Positions 26,926 through 35,381 of a stretch of DNA of 44,482 bases are shown piece after piece; within the stretch, counting starts at the first letter, position 1; each line of letters opens with the position of its first letter. A program made the position numbers and the translations under genes. The notes under the pieces are model-generated. The model was not told the origin of the DNA, did not search any database, and saw only the letters and a list, made by a program, of their open reading frames with translations. This DNA is from a virus: positions 1-44,482 of IMG/VR virus record IMGVR_UViG_3300031963_000287; one strand, written 5' to 3'.

Positions 26926-27599
26926 TTATTTTTTAAAACAGGAGTTCTTAATTTATCTGATCTTAATAAGAAGATTTTTTTATTATGCAAATTTAATTGT
27001 TCAACTAAATTTGCAAAACAACTATCAAACATCACAAGTTTTTTTGCGTTTTGTAATATTTTTATCCAATCAAATATGGAGTCTGTCTTTTGTGTAATAT
27101 CTATTATTTGATAATCAAACGGATTTTCTATTGTGATTTCTTTCCTTCCATCTGAACCTTCCAAGTGCATTGCTACATAATCTTTTTTTACTAGTTGTTG
27201 ATATAATATATCTTCGTTTATATAGTTTCTTTGAATTTCCAATGTCCATTTTTTTGAAAATGGAACATTTGCTAATTCATATCTAAATTCATCGAAAGGG
27301 TTATTTTGATTTAAAAATCTTCTAGTATTTTCGTTATGCCAACTATTAGGACTCGTAAAAGATAAATCTATTATTTCACAGTTTAAATTATTTAAAATAT
27401 GAATACTGTTTTGTATACAATTGTTTATAGATATTGGTATAAAATTTACATAATTTACATAATTTGTAAAATTTTTTATGTAAAAATCGTATATTGGCCA
27501 ATATATCTCATAACCCATATCAAAATAATGCTTTGCGATAGGCAAACATATTATTATGTCACCTATTTTACCTGGTAAAATAATCCCCCCTTTCTTCAT
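26910..27599 (-). CDS. GT9-like (ADP-heptosyltransferase-type) glycosyltransferase
   Basis: 229 residues. GGIILPGKIGDIIICLPIAKH (6-25 region) is the hallmark N-terminus of GT9 heptosyltransferase-like GT-B proteins (PGxIGD...lP). The C-terminal half shows YVAMHLEGSDGRKE near 142 and KLVMFDSCFANLVEQLN near 187-203, matching the donor-binding part. It is shorter than a full heptosyltransferase (about 320-350), so the middle is reduced. The start overlaps the previous stop by 4 bases (ATGA). Confidence 0.7.
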   Translation of the reverse strand: MKKGGIILPGKIGDIIICLPIAKHYFDMGYEIYWPIYDFYIKNFTNYVNYVNFIPISINNCIQNSIHILNNLNCEIIDLSFTSPNSWHNENTRRFLNQNNPFDEFRYELANVPFSKKWTLEIQRNYINEDILYQQLVKKDYVAMHLEGSDGRKEITIENPFDYQIIDITQKTDSIFDWIKILQNAKKLVMFDSCFANLVEQLNLHNKKIFLLRSDKLRTPVLKNNWTIQ

Positions 27600-28252
27600 T
27601 TTTTATAATTTCCGTATTCGTCTCGTATATTTAAGAATGCACTATTATATTTTCCAGTCTCTGACCCTTGTTTTAATTCTAAACCAGACCATAAACATCT
27701 AATATTAAGATATGGAATAATTTGATTAAAAATAATATCAATAGCATGAAAATTTATCATACAGTCTATTAATTTCTGTGTACATTTTATATTAACAATA
27801 TAAGCATTGCAACTCTTAGTTCCATAAGTTTTATCGTAATATAAAAGAGTTGGAGGTTTTAAATCTTTAGGTTTTAATTCACAACAAGAACCCAAGAAAG
27901 CTATGTCTCCATTTAAATTAACAAATTCTTCTGATGCTTGATTTAAATATTTAATTAAATGTGTATATTCTAAATCCAAGTCATCCTCTAAAATTAAAAT
28001 ATTATTATAATTATTTTTTAACTGTTGCTCGAAACAATAAACATGAGACATATTAACTGCTAAAACCCTTTTATTTATATTAAAAGGGTTTTTTAATTTT
28101 TTCATACTTTCTTCGTCTTGATATAATTCAACCCATTCTACTTTATCTGTTAAATTAAATTCATCAAACTTTGAAATTAAATATTGTTTTCTTTCAGTTA
28201 AAGTTTTTAAATGAATTACATATATTTTTTCATAAAAATATGATAATTTCAT
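27596..28252 (-). CDS. GT25 glycosyltransferase (LPS sugar transferase type)
   Basis: 218 residues, a clear GT25: IYVIHLKTLTERKQYL (about 9-24), then NMSHVYCFEQQLKNNYNNILILEDDLDL (about 68-95) with the EDD metal motif, DIAFLGSCCEL (about 113-123), and TKSCNAYIVNIKCTQKLI (about 140-157). These enzymes in LPS and capsule clusters add galactose or glucose to lipooligosaccharide. It overlaps both neighbours by 4 bases. A perfect 12-bp inverted repeat lies inside the gene (28062-28092). Confidence 0.8.
   Translation of the reverse strand: MKLSYFYEKIYVIHLKTLTERKQYLISKFDEFNLTDKVEWVELYQDEESMKKLKNPFNINKRVLAVNMSHVYCFEQQLKNNYNNILILEDDLDLEYTHLIKYLNQASEEFVNLNGDIAFLGSCCELKPKDLKPPTLLYYDKTYGTKSCNAYIVNIKCTQKLIDCMINFHAIDIIFNQIIPYLNIRCLWSGLELKQGSETGKYNSAFLNIRDEYGNYKK
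28062..28092. repeat. Terminator-like hairpin inside the GT25 coding region
   Basis: Arms AAAACCCTTTTA (28062-28073) and TAAAAGGGTTTT (28081-28092) are perfect complements with the 7-base loop TTTATAT. On the plus strand it is followed by T residues to 28094; on the minus strand the leftward RNA would have a four-U run after the stem. Its coding sense is KNPFNINKRVL. It could weakly attenuate the operon or stop antisense transcripts; it could also be chance in AT-rich DNA. Confidence 0.4.
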
Positions 28253-29046
28253 GACATCATATATTTTCCAAAATGTTCTTTTTCTATTTGTTTTTCGTTT
28301 GGATATAATTCAAACATATCAAATCCACTTGGTCTTTTTATTAAAATATTGTGATAATACCATCCCCAAGGTTCTGTTATTTCTTTCGGTTCTGATTCGT
28401 ATAATTTTGTATTATACGAATTTTCTGGAGAAGGATGTCCAGAACCCCAACCATGATGTATATGAGCTATTTGAACAGGGTAATGGTTAATTATAGGATC
28501 GTTTTGACCATACTGTTTTAATATACATGTTAATGCAGTATCATACCAAATAGATCCAATTAAATATTCTTTAAATAAATGTCTATTTTTTATATACCAA
28601 TCCTTCTTTATAACAAAAACATCCTGACCAGCAACCTCGTATCTATAAGGGATTATTTTATCATTCAAGCTTTGAATTGGGTGAATATCCATTCTTGAAC
28701 AGGCATATCCAATATAATTTCCGTTTAATAAATATTTTATAAAATTTTCACTAAACAAAATATCACTATTTGTATAAACAATATAATCACAGTCTGTTTC
28801 TGCTAATCCATCAAAAATATCTTTTACACATAAACTTGTCTTTTTCCCTGCTTCAACAAAGTCTCTACTATCTCTATTAACAAGTTTTTTTGTATGTGAA
28901 TATGGGACAGTTTCTTCTTCATATCTTTGAAATGCATACAAAAATACATTATCTGGGTATAAATTTTTAAGTTTTACTTGAGTTTGTATACCCAAGTTTT
29001 GTTTTAAGTCATTACCGAATATATTTGTTCCTATAGATATTTTCAT
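28249..29046 (-). CDS. Putative GT-A-type glycosyltransferase
   Basis: 265 residues. It starts KISIGTNIFGN, and the central CDYIVYTNSDILFSENFIKYL (about 89-109) carries a strand followed by Asn-Ser-Asp in the DxD position. AGQDVFVIKKDWY (about 141-153) and IAHIHHGWGSGHPSPENS (about 196-213) give acceptor-side residues, the latter His-rich. The layout is that of GT-A transferases, but the DxD is relaxed to NSD, so either Asp may bind metal alone or the protein may be a divergent member. Overlaps both neighbours by 4 bases. Confidence 0.6.
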   Translation of the reverse strand: MKISIGTNIFGNDLKQNLGIQTQVKLKNLYPDNVFLYAFQRYEEETVPYSHTKKLVNRDSRDFVEAGKKTSLCVKDIFDGLAETDCDYIVYTNSDILFSENFIKYLLNGNYIGYACSRMDIHPIQSLNDKIIPYRYEVAGQDVFVIKKDWYIKNRHLFKEYLIGSIWYDTALTCILKQYGQNDPIINHYPVQIAHIHHGWGSGHPSPENSYNTKLYESEPKEITEPWGWYYHNILIKRPSGFDMFELYPNEKQIEKEHFGKYMMS

Positions 29047-30494
29047 ACATATAAAATTCCTATTCCTTTTTCCTTTTTATCAGAAAATAAAATTTCTTTG
29101 TGTTTGAAGTTGTTTTTAATTTCATTCCAAAATTTATGCCCTCCACCTTCTTCATTTTCTGCTATATCATGAAATGCAATAATTCCACCTTTCCTTACTA
29201 AAGCAGAATACCATAAATAATCATTTTTAATAGCTTCATACCTATGATCTCCGTCTATAAAAACAAAATCAAGTTCTTTCACCAAAGATTTAACTTGATT
29301 TAATGTATTCGGATCAAATGATGAAAACGGAATGACTGATAAATTAATATTTTGTTCTTTAGCCCATCTTTTCCATAATATCAAATGACCATATTCTTGT
29401 TGATCAACTCTATAATCAGAAGATCCAACAAAATCTCTAACTGGATAGTCGATAGATATTACATTGCCACCTTCCTGTGTATTTTTAATAAACTTTTTTA
29501 AGGACCAACCTAACAAAGAGCCTATTTCTAATACATTTTTTGGATTTAATTCTTTGTATATTTTTAATAACTCATCAAACTCTTCTATAATTTGAGAATT
29601 ATCAGGAAGATTATCATTTAATTCTCTCTTTTTTTCTTTATCTAATAAAACAGGCTTCCTTTTTAGTCTTTTTATAACTTTAATAACATCTTGTTTTGAT
29701 AAAATTGGTGGATTGTTTGGGTAATGTCCGTGTTTTTGTTTATATATTTCCATTCCACCATACACGTTCTTTTTCCATTGTTCACTATCTTTTGCAATTG
29801 AACTTTTTTCTATTGCTTCTGGTGCAACATCTATCAATTTATCACTATTTGCTACATCAGCAAACCACCAAAATGGCGTATGATGACCAGCCTTTATTAT
29901 TCTATATGTCAAATCTACATGTTCCCATGCATTATAAAAATTTTCATCATGAACACCTATTTCTTCCAACACAGAACGATGGAAATATGAAAGCATGGCT
30001 ACTGTGTGTTCATAAAACCATATCTCCACACCTTCAGGATACTCTACTTTTAACTTTGGATTTAATTCGGTATCTGTTTTACATTGATGTCTATTATGAA
30101 GGTCAAACTGAAAGTCTTGTTTTCTATTAAACGGAGAACCTGGTCCAAAATTTAAATGATAAATTCCTGATTTTTCTGCTGATTTTATATAAATGTTAAA
30201 AACATCAGGATTTTTAACCAACATATCATCTTCTAATAGGAAAATGTGGTCTATATCTGGATTGGCTAATGCAAATCGTAATAGATCATTTTTGCTAATT
30301 CCGACGCCTTTATTTTTTTCGTGTTTTATATAAATTGTTTCATTGTCTAATGAAACATCTTCTTTTCCATCATTACATACAGCAATAATATCAACATTAT
30401 TTGATTTTTTTACTGATTCGTAACATTTATAGAAAAAATCAGGTCTATCACATGTAACTATTCCTACAAAAGTTTTACTTTTATTTTTTTGCAT
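29043..30494 (-). CDS. Bifunctional GT2 glycosyltransferase / SAM methyltransferase fusion
   Basis: 483 residues made of two enzymes. Residues 6-250 form a GT2-like domain: FVGIVTCDRPDFFYKCYESV, KGVGISKNDLLRFAL near 66, HIFLLEDDMLVKNPDVF near 83 (EDD metal site), and ENFYNAWEHVDLTYRIIKAG near 181. Residues 300-483 form a Methyltransf_24-like domain: NVLEIGSLLGWSLKKFI near 319 (SAM motif I), LDFVFIDGDHRYEAIKNDYLW near 400, and KGGIIAFHDI near 426. The fusion suggests transfer of a sugar followed by methylation of it on one acceptor. It overlaps the next gene by 4 and the previous by 14 bases. The fused form in one reading frame is continuous, with no sign of frameshift. Confidence 0.8.
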   Translation of the reverse strand: MQKNKSKTFVGIVTCDRPDFFYKCYESVKKSNNVDIIAVCNDGKEDVSLDNETIYIKHEKNKGVGISKNDLLRFALANPDIDHIFLLEDDMLVKNPDVFNIYIKSAEKSGIYHLNFGPGSPFNRKQDFQFDLHNRHQCKTDTELNPKLKVEYPEGVEIWFYEHTVAMLSYFHRSVLEEIGVHDENFYNAWEHVDLTYRIIKAGHHTPFWWFADVANSDKLIDVAPEAIEKSSIAKDSEQWKKNVYGGMEIYKQKHGHYPNNPPILSKQDVIKVIKRLKRKPVLLDKEKKRELNDNLPDNSQIIEEFDELLKIYKELNPKNVLEIGSLLGWSLKKFIKNTQEGGNVISIDYPVRDFVGSSDYRVDQQEYGHLILWKRWAKEQNINLSVIPFSSFDPNTLNQVKSLVKELDFVFIDGDHRYEAIKNDYLWYSALVRKGGIIAFHDIAENEEGGGHKFWNEIKNNFKHKEILFSDKKEKGIGILYV

Positions 30495-31236
30495 AATTGT
30501 TTTGAAGAAATTCTATTGTTTTTAGTGTATTCTCGTCACTTTCTGGTGTGTAATTTACCTTTTCTTGGTTTGGTATATATTTGTTTTTGTGTAAAAAGTA
30601 TCCATAAGCATATCTAACTTCTTTTTCTTCAGATGGAAAGTCTTGGATGTATGGGTTTGTCATCTTTTTCTTATTTTCTTTCATTTCCAAGGAAATCGAA
30701 GGATAATATCCCTCTTTTGGATAAAGGTTCTTTGATCTTAGTCTTTGGATATAATCATAAACATCCAAATCATGAGAGTTGATGATTTGTTCATCAAAAA
30801 ATCCAAAGTTTTTAATAATTCCTTTAAACGTAAAAATGAATTTTGTGTTTATTTTCTTTGAAATTTTTAAAACAATACCGTTATCATCTTCAATATTCAA
30901 TGTGTCATTATTAACATGACCCAATAGAAACCAAGTACCAAAAGTTTCCGACAATTTTTGAACTTTTTCAAAAATAGAAGAGTCTTCTATAATTTGATCT
31001 GTGTGGATAAGAAAATAATGATCTAAATCATTAATTCTAAAGTCATGTAAAATAAGATTTCTCATGTGTGCCAAAGAAACCTTATCAACAATTATGTGGT
31101 TTTGTATTTTTTTGTTTTTAACAGATGTTTTTCTGTTGCTAACAACACAAACATGTGCATTTTCGGGTATATTTTTTAATGACTCCTCTAAAGAATCATC
31201 ATCGTATAAATCAAGTAATCCTATTCCAATTTTCAT
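30481..31236 (-). CDS. Putative GT-A-type glycosyltransferase
   Basis: 251 residues. KIGIGLLDLYDDDSLEESLKN, then AHVCVVSNRK near 28, SLAHMRNLILHDF near 54-66 and DHYFLIHTDQIIEDSSIF near 73-90, where the Thr-Asp in the DxD position would hold metal. FGFFDEQIINSHDLDVYDYI near 143-162 matches the acceptor-side acidic segment of GT2 enzymes. It is the first gene of the island, overlapping the gp47 stop by 4 bases, so translation is coupled to gp47. Confidence 0.6.
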   Translation of the reverse strand: MKIGIGLLDLYDDDSLEESLKNIPENAHVCVVSNRKTSVKNKKIQNHIIVDKVSLAHMRNLILHDFRINDLDHYFLIHTDQIIEDSSIFEKVQKLSETFGTWFLLGHVNNDTLNIEDDNGIVLKISKKINTKFIFTFKGIIKNFGFFDEQIINSHDLDVYDYIQRLRSKNLYPKEGYYPSISLEMKENKKKMTNPYIQDFPSEEKEVRYAYGYFLHKNKYIPNQEKVNYTPESDENTLKTIEFLQNNYAKK

Positions 31237-32270
31237 GTGGTTTTATTGTAAATTTCAGTCAGATATTTAATTGTTTCCTCTTTACAGTCAATATCAAGTG
31301 TCTCTATATATTCGCATATATTTTTAAGAATGTCAACAGAGTCATATGTTTTTGTTTCATTTCCTGTTGTATCTTGTTTTTCTGTGTATTCTGTTTTTAA
31401 ATTTAATGGAGCATATTGCATAACTTTCATTAAAAGATTGTTTGCATCCTCTTGTTTTAATGAAGAATCAAGATTCAAAGAAACAAAATTATTTTTAATT
31501 TTGTTTTCTATTGTTTTTTTGGTCAAATCTTCTGATTTTAGTTTAATAAACTTTGGAGAAAACTGGTTTTCGATAAATTTAAAAGAAGAATTATCAAGAT
31601 CAATTATATAATAACCTCTTTCATCACCAGTATCTCCAAAATTGTGTTGATAAGGACTTCCCAGATACAGAATTTGTCCTTTTTCATAAACCCTATGATC
31701 TTTTTTATGAAAATGACCTGATATTATGAATGGGCTTTTATCCAATAAATTTTTGGAATCCTCACCTTTTTCACATGTCCTATAACTATTCATGTAAAAG
31801 GTATTAATCTCAAAATGACCAAAACAAATATCGGTTTTTGGTATATCTTTACATTCCAACCCCCAAGGAATAAAAGAAACAGATGTATTTTGTTTTGTTT
31901 TTAACACCAATGATGTTTCATCAACTATTTTGATATTAGTCCAACCATCTAAAATAGAAATTGAGTTTATTTCTGCTTTGTCCTTTAAAAAACAATCATG
32001 ATTTCCGGCAGAAACAATGATCTGAAAGTCTTTAAAACAATCAAAAAACTTTTTTGCGGCATGAATTGTTCTTACTGATATTTCCGATCTATTATGGAAC
32101 ACATCACCAGCAATAACTATTGTTTTTATTTGATTTTTTTTATAAAATTCGGATGCTATCTTTGCAAAATTCAAAGATATATCGTGCCATTCTGGACTGT
32201 CTTGAGATAATCCTATATGAACATCAGAAAAGCAACCAACTTTTGAGTCTAAAACATCAATCATTATCAA
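31233..32270 (-). CDS. gp47: Recombination nuclease subunit gp47 (SbcD/Mre11-like)
   Basis: 345 residues (T4 gp47: 339). All metallophosphoesterase motifs are present: VGCFSDVHIG near 11-20, IVIAGDVFHNRSE near 51-63, IVSAGNHDCF near 84-93, and later FGHFEINTF near 148 and ISGHFHKKDH near 179-188. These bind two metal ions for the nuclease reaction. Together with gp46 it processes double-strand ends. The upstream gene is gp55, overlapping by 14 bases, as near T4's 55-47-46 order, but gp46 is displaced by the glycan island. Confidence 0.95.
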   Translation of the reverse strand: MIMIDVLDSKVGCFSDVHIGLSQDSPEWHDISLNFAKIASEFYKKNQIKTIVIAGDVFHNRSEISVRTIHAAKKFFDCFKDFQIIVSAGNHDCFLKDKAEINSISILDGWTNIKIVDETSLVLKTKQNTSVSFIPWGLECKDIPKTDICFGHFEINTFYMNSYRTCEKGEDSKNLLDKSPFIISGHFHKKDHRVYEKGQILYLGSPYQHNFGDTGDERGYYIIDLDNSSFKFIENQFSPKFIKLKSEDLTKKTIENKIKNNFVSLNLDSSLKQEDANNLLMKVMQYAPLNLKTEYTEKQDTTGNETKTYDSVDILKNICEYIETLDIDCKEETIKYLTEIYNKTT

Positions 32271-32877
32271 ATGGATTTAAATCTTTTGTTATTTTTGTTT
32301 GATTGTTTTTTAAAAGGTTTGAATATCCCTCTGTCATTAAGATATATTCTTGTTGATATCTCTCTTGTGCTTCGTGAATTGTTTTTTCCTTCTTAATTCT
32401 ATTTCTAAATGCATTGAATGCTATTCTTGTAAAATACGAAAAGGGATTTGTTCCCTTGTCTCTGTCATATTTTTTGGAAATAAGTGCTTTAAACATTCTG
32501 ACAATTCCATCACCAACCATTTCTTCTCTATATGTATATCCAGCAAAATTTGACGAATAACTTAACTTATTTGCAATTTTATTTAACATCTCTGCCAAGT
32601 CATTTGATATATTACCGCTGTTATAATACTTTACGATTTCATCATCAAACTTCTTAGGATCAACATAAAACTTTTCCTTCGGAATTTTAGGTCTATTCTG
32701 TCTTTTCTTTTTTTCTAATTCATCATAATCAATATCTTCCGAATATTCATTGTCTTCGTCATTGTCTTCGTCATAATCTTCTGGATAAATTTCATTTTCC
32801 GGATTATATGCCAGATATTCCTCATCATCAAATTCTTTAAATCTCTTTTTCGATAATTTTGTATTTTTCTTCATCAT
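32257..32877 (-). CDS. gp55: Late-transcription sigma factor gp55
   Basis: 206 residues (T4 gp55: 185). After an acidic N-terminal stretch (about 30-55), residues 85-170 show the sigma-region-2-like core: SNDLAEMLNKIANKL, GYTYREEMVGDGIVRMFKALI, GTNPFSYFTRIAFNAFRNRIKKEK. This is the pattern of T4-type late sigma factors that recognise a TATAAATA-like -10 element. The C-terminus DLNPFDND is a hydrophobic/acidic tail as in clamp-binding gp55. It should direct late (tail, lysis, fibre) transcription with host RNA polymerase and gp45. The start overlaps the uvsW end by about 40 bases. Confidence 0.9.
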   Translation of the reverse strand: MMKKNTKLSKKRFKEFDDEEYLAYNPENEIYPEDYDEDNDEDNEYSEDIDYDELEKKKRQNRPKIPKEKFYVDPKKFDDEIVKYYNSGNISNDLAEMLNKIANKLSYSSNFAGYTYREEMVGDGIVRMFKALISKKYDRDKGTNPFSYFTRIAFNAFRNRIKKEKTIHEAQERYQQEYILMTEGYSNLLKNNQTKITKDLNPFDND

Positions 32878-34261
32878 ATAGTTTTTTTCTTTCTTTCAAA
32901 TGTTTAATAGCATATTTTGTGTTGTCTGTTATGTCAAAAATTGTTGCAATTTTCTTTGTTGGATGAAGCCTCAATGCTCTTCCTATTGATTGCATGATCT
33001 TTATTTTTGCTTTTCCTGCTGATGCAAAAATTATATTATGTAAATTTGGTATATTAATACCAGTACTGAATATCTTTGACATGGCAACAACTATAACATC
33101 ATTACTTTTTTCCATTAATGTTCTTATGGTTTCTCTTTCTTCAACTTCTGTCGAACCTCTTATAAAATAAATCTGTTTTTTGCTTTTATTTTTCAAATAA
33201 TCATATAAAAACTGACCATGATCTATTCTATCAACCATTATAATAGTGTTGTTTTCAATTTTTTCCGATAAATTACAAATAATTTTATTTCTTTCTAAAT
33301 TATTTGTAAGAAATTCAAATTCTTTGTTATAAAGATCCATTGATGGGTCTGTGGAATAAAGATATGATGGTATATTTTTGTGTTTAATTTTTAAAATTAT
33401 AATTTGAAATGAAGAGATATAATCTTGTTTTTCCAAGTTTACTGTTTTTTCTTCGTATGTTATTGGCCCAAATTTTCCTATGATATTCCATTGATCTATC
33501 AACGAAGGAGGCATTGTTCCAGTAAATCCAAATGTGTATGGAGTTGTTAAAAGTGAGAAAATCTTATTAATTGTATTTTGTTTTCTTATTCCATGAACCT
33601 CGTCGCATATAAAAATATCCAATTCTGATAAAATAGACAAATCACTTGATTTACTTAAAAGAATCTGAGTTCCTGCAATGATTATATTTGAATTTTCAAA
33701 ATCAGGCTTGTTCTTTCCAGACCATTTAGTTACTTTATTAAGTCCATATTGTAAAAAATCATTTGATGTCTGTTCTACAAGTTGAATAGATGGAACCAAA
33801 ACCAAAACTTTTGCATCTGGTTTGTTTAAAATTTGTCTTATGTTTTTTATTAAACAAGCCATTACATAAGTTTTTCCTCCTGCTGTTGGAAGGACTGTTA
33901 TTCCTCTTCCTTGTAGTAAACTTTTTTCTATTGCCTTTTCTTGATAAGATCTAAAATCCATAGTTAATTTTTGAATCTCAAAGTCTTTTATATCTTTTAT
34001 AGGATTGTAAAGATTCCTTATTTCTTCATCTATTTGAACAAATATTCCTTTTTTAAAAAGGAAATCAATTACTTCTCCCAACATTCCAATTTCAAATTTT
34101 CCAGAAGGAGTTATACAATAAAGTCTTTTTTGAACAAATGGTGAATTACTTTTAGCTGCTGGATTTTGAACGGAAAAATATTCTCTTGCCAAAGATACCA
34201 TAGAAGCATCTCCTTCCAACTGTAATAAGTTTTTCTTTTTTCCGCTAAATTTTATATTCAT
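32837..34261 (-). CDS. uvsW: RNA/DNA helicase UvsW
   Basis: 474 residues (T4 UvsW: 503). Superfamily 2 motifs: FRSYQEKAIEKSLLQ near 103 (Q-like motif), LPTAGGKTYVMACL near 123 (motif I), IFICDEVHG near 216 (motif II, DEVH), FGFTGTMPPS near 245 (motif III), and in the second domain VAMSKIFSTGINIPNLHNIIF near 400 and QSIGRALRLHP near 432 (motif VI). UvsW unwinds branched DNA and R-loops and shuts off origin-dependent replication. It follows UvsY with a 1-base stop/start overlap. Confidence 0.93.
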   Translation of the reverse strand: MNIKFSGKKKNLLQLEGDASMVSLAREYFSVQNPAAKSNSPFVQKRLYCITPSGKFEIGMLGEVIDFLFKKGIFVQIDEEIRNLYNPIKDIKDFEIQKLTMDFRSYQEKAIEKSLLQGRGITVLPTAGGKTYVMACLIKNIRQILNKPDAKVLVLVPSIQLVEQTSNDFLQYGLNKVTKWSGKNKPDFENSNIIIAGTQILLSKSSDLSILSELDIFICDEVHGIRKQNTINKIFSLLTTPYTFGFTGTMPPSLIDQWNIIGKFGPITYEEKTVNLEKQDYISSFQIIILKIKHKNIPSYLYSTDPSMDLYNKEFEFLTNNLERNKIICNLSEKIENNTIIMVDRIDHGQFLYDYLKNKSKKQIYFIRGSTEVEERETIRTLMEKSNDVIVVAMSKIFSTGINIPNLHNIIFASAGKAKIKIMQSIGRALRLHPTKKIATIFDITDNTKYAIKHLKERKKLYDEEKYKIIEKEI

Positions 34262-34656
34262 TATGTTGTTTCGAGTTTATTAATGTCTATAATGTTTTTC
34301 AAATCATAACTCATTGTTTTGAATATTTGTTCAACTTTCTCCAGATATTCAATCATGATATTGGTTTCTTGTATTTCTTCATCTATTGTAATAATTTGTT
34401 CGGTTGAATCTATTTTTAAATCAAGGCTTTTTCTAGGTATTCCTTTTGGAATATCTTGTAATTTTGAAAGGACAGATTCTTTTATTTCTTTTCTTTTTTT
34501 ATTTAAAATGTTTAGTTTTCTTTTATGAGAAATTAATCTTGCAATCCACTTGTGTTTTACACCGGGTAATTGTAATTGCTTCTCTAAAAGATTAAGTTCA
34601 TCTATTCTAGTATCTAATGTTATTTCATTTTCATACTCTTCGAACAAATTTTTCAT
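34261..34656 (-). CDS. uvsY: Recombination mediator UvsY
   Basis: 131 residues (T4 UvsY: 137), helical and basic. KHKWIARLISHKRKLNILNKKRKEIK (about 34-59) corresponds to the WLNKHSSIKKEML helix of T4 UvsY, and TIDEEIQETNIMIEYLEKVEQIF (about 90-112) with SYDLKNIIDINKLE to its C-terminal heptamerisation helices. UvsY helps UvsX displace gp32 from ssDNA. Adjacent to uvsW, as in T4. Only 19 bases of pure A/T separate its ATG from the divergent gene at 34676, so its promoter must lie within that gene or this gap. Confidence 0.8.
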   Translation of the reverse strand: MKNLFEEYENEITLDTRIDELNLLEKQLQLPGVKHKWIARLISHKRKLNILNKKRKEIKESVLSKLQDIPKGIPRKSLDLKIDSTEQIITIDEEIQETNIMIEYLEKVEQIFKTMSYDLKNIIDINKLETT

Positions 34657-34675
34657 AAATATATAATAATATATT

Positions 34676-34942
34676 ATGAATAAATTACAACAAATAATTT
34701 TAAGTGTTATAGAGGAAATGGACTGGGGTGGTGTATATGGTTCAGCATCAGGACCATCTGCTGAACAAGGAACGCAATTATATAATACAGATTCATATGC
34801 AACTGGATCAAATATTATTACAAATAATAATTTTCCTATGCAGAAAAGAACATTTCCTGAACTAATTAATCAAAAGAAAAAGAAAAAAAATGGCAAACAA
34901 AAACAAAAACAAAGGAAAAGCATTCGAAAGACAAATTTGTGA
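34676..34942 (+). CDS. Unknown small protein, Lys-rich tail
   Basis: 88 residues. The N-terminal helix NKLQQIILSVIEEMDWG is followed by a Gly/Ser/Asn-rich stretch (about 19-50) and a tail of Lys and Arg (about 66-85). The final 53 bases overlap the nuclease gene in another frame, around an A8 run at 34882-34889. The frame has acceptable codon use before the overlap, so it is likely real, but the last 18 residues may be an artefact of reading through the nuclease start. Confidence 0.5.
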   Translation: MNKLQQIILSVIEEMDWGGVYGSASGPSAEQGTQLYNTDSYATGSNIITNNNFPMQKRTFPELINQKKKKKNGKQKQKQRKSIRKTNL

Positions 34943-35381
34943 AATATTAACTAATTGCTTTGGAATAAACTTCCAGCGCATTCCAAATTCCGGTGCTTAT
35001 GTTGGTGGAAAAAACATAGTTAGATATGATGGTTTAACAGAAGAACAAAAACTTTTGGCTGATGGGGATATTATTGTTCCTTCTGAATTAAGTCATATTT
35101 CAATGGAATGTAAATCATATAAAGATTTTTCATTTAGTGGTCTTTTTTTAGGGAAAAATGCATTATTGGATGGTTGGATTGAGCAGGTATCTAATACAAA
35201 AAAATCTAAATGGCTTTTGTTTTTTAAAATAAATAACAAGGGTATATTTGTTGTTTATGACACTTCAAAATTTCCTACAAATATGCAAAAGGAAAATTAT
35301 CATATATACAAAAACCAATATGTTATACAGGATATAAACGAATTTTTGGAAAAAAATAAAAACAAATTATATGAAAAATAA
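34890..35381 (+). CDS. PD-(D/E)XK-type nuclease (Holliday-junction resolvase-like)
   Basis: 163 residues. KGKAFERQICEIL (about 8-20) gives the first conserved Glu, DGDIIVP (about 57-63) the catalytic Asp, and ISMECKSY (about 70-77) the ExK pair, followed by a helix. It resembles small phage resolvases and endonucleases of the RusA-unrelated Hjc/VRR group. It may stand in for T4 endonuclease VII (gp49), which is not seen. The leader is an A/T run with no Shine-Dalgarno sequence. Confidence 0.65.
   Translation: MANKNKNKGKAFERQICEILTNCFGINFQRIPNSGAYVGGKNIVRYDGLTEEQKLLADGDIIVPSELSHISMECKSYKDFSFSGLFLGKNALLDGWIEQVSNTKKSKWLLFFKINNKGIFVVYDTSKFPTNMQKENYHIYKNQYVIQDINEFLEKNKNKLYEK

Noticed and set aside
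29696-30130. Open plus-strand frame of 144 codons
   Set aside because: Fully inside the GT-methyltransferase fusion gene, whose motifs are clear; the plus-strand translation has no recognisable fold.
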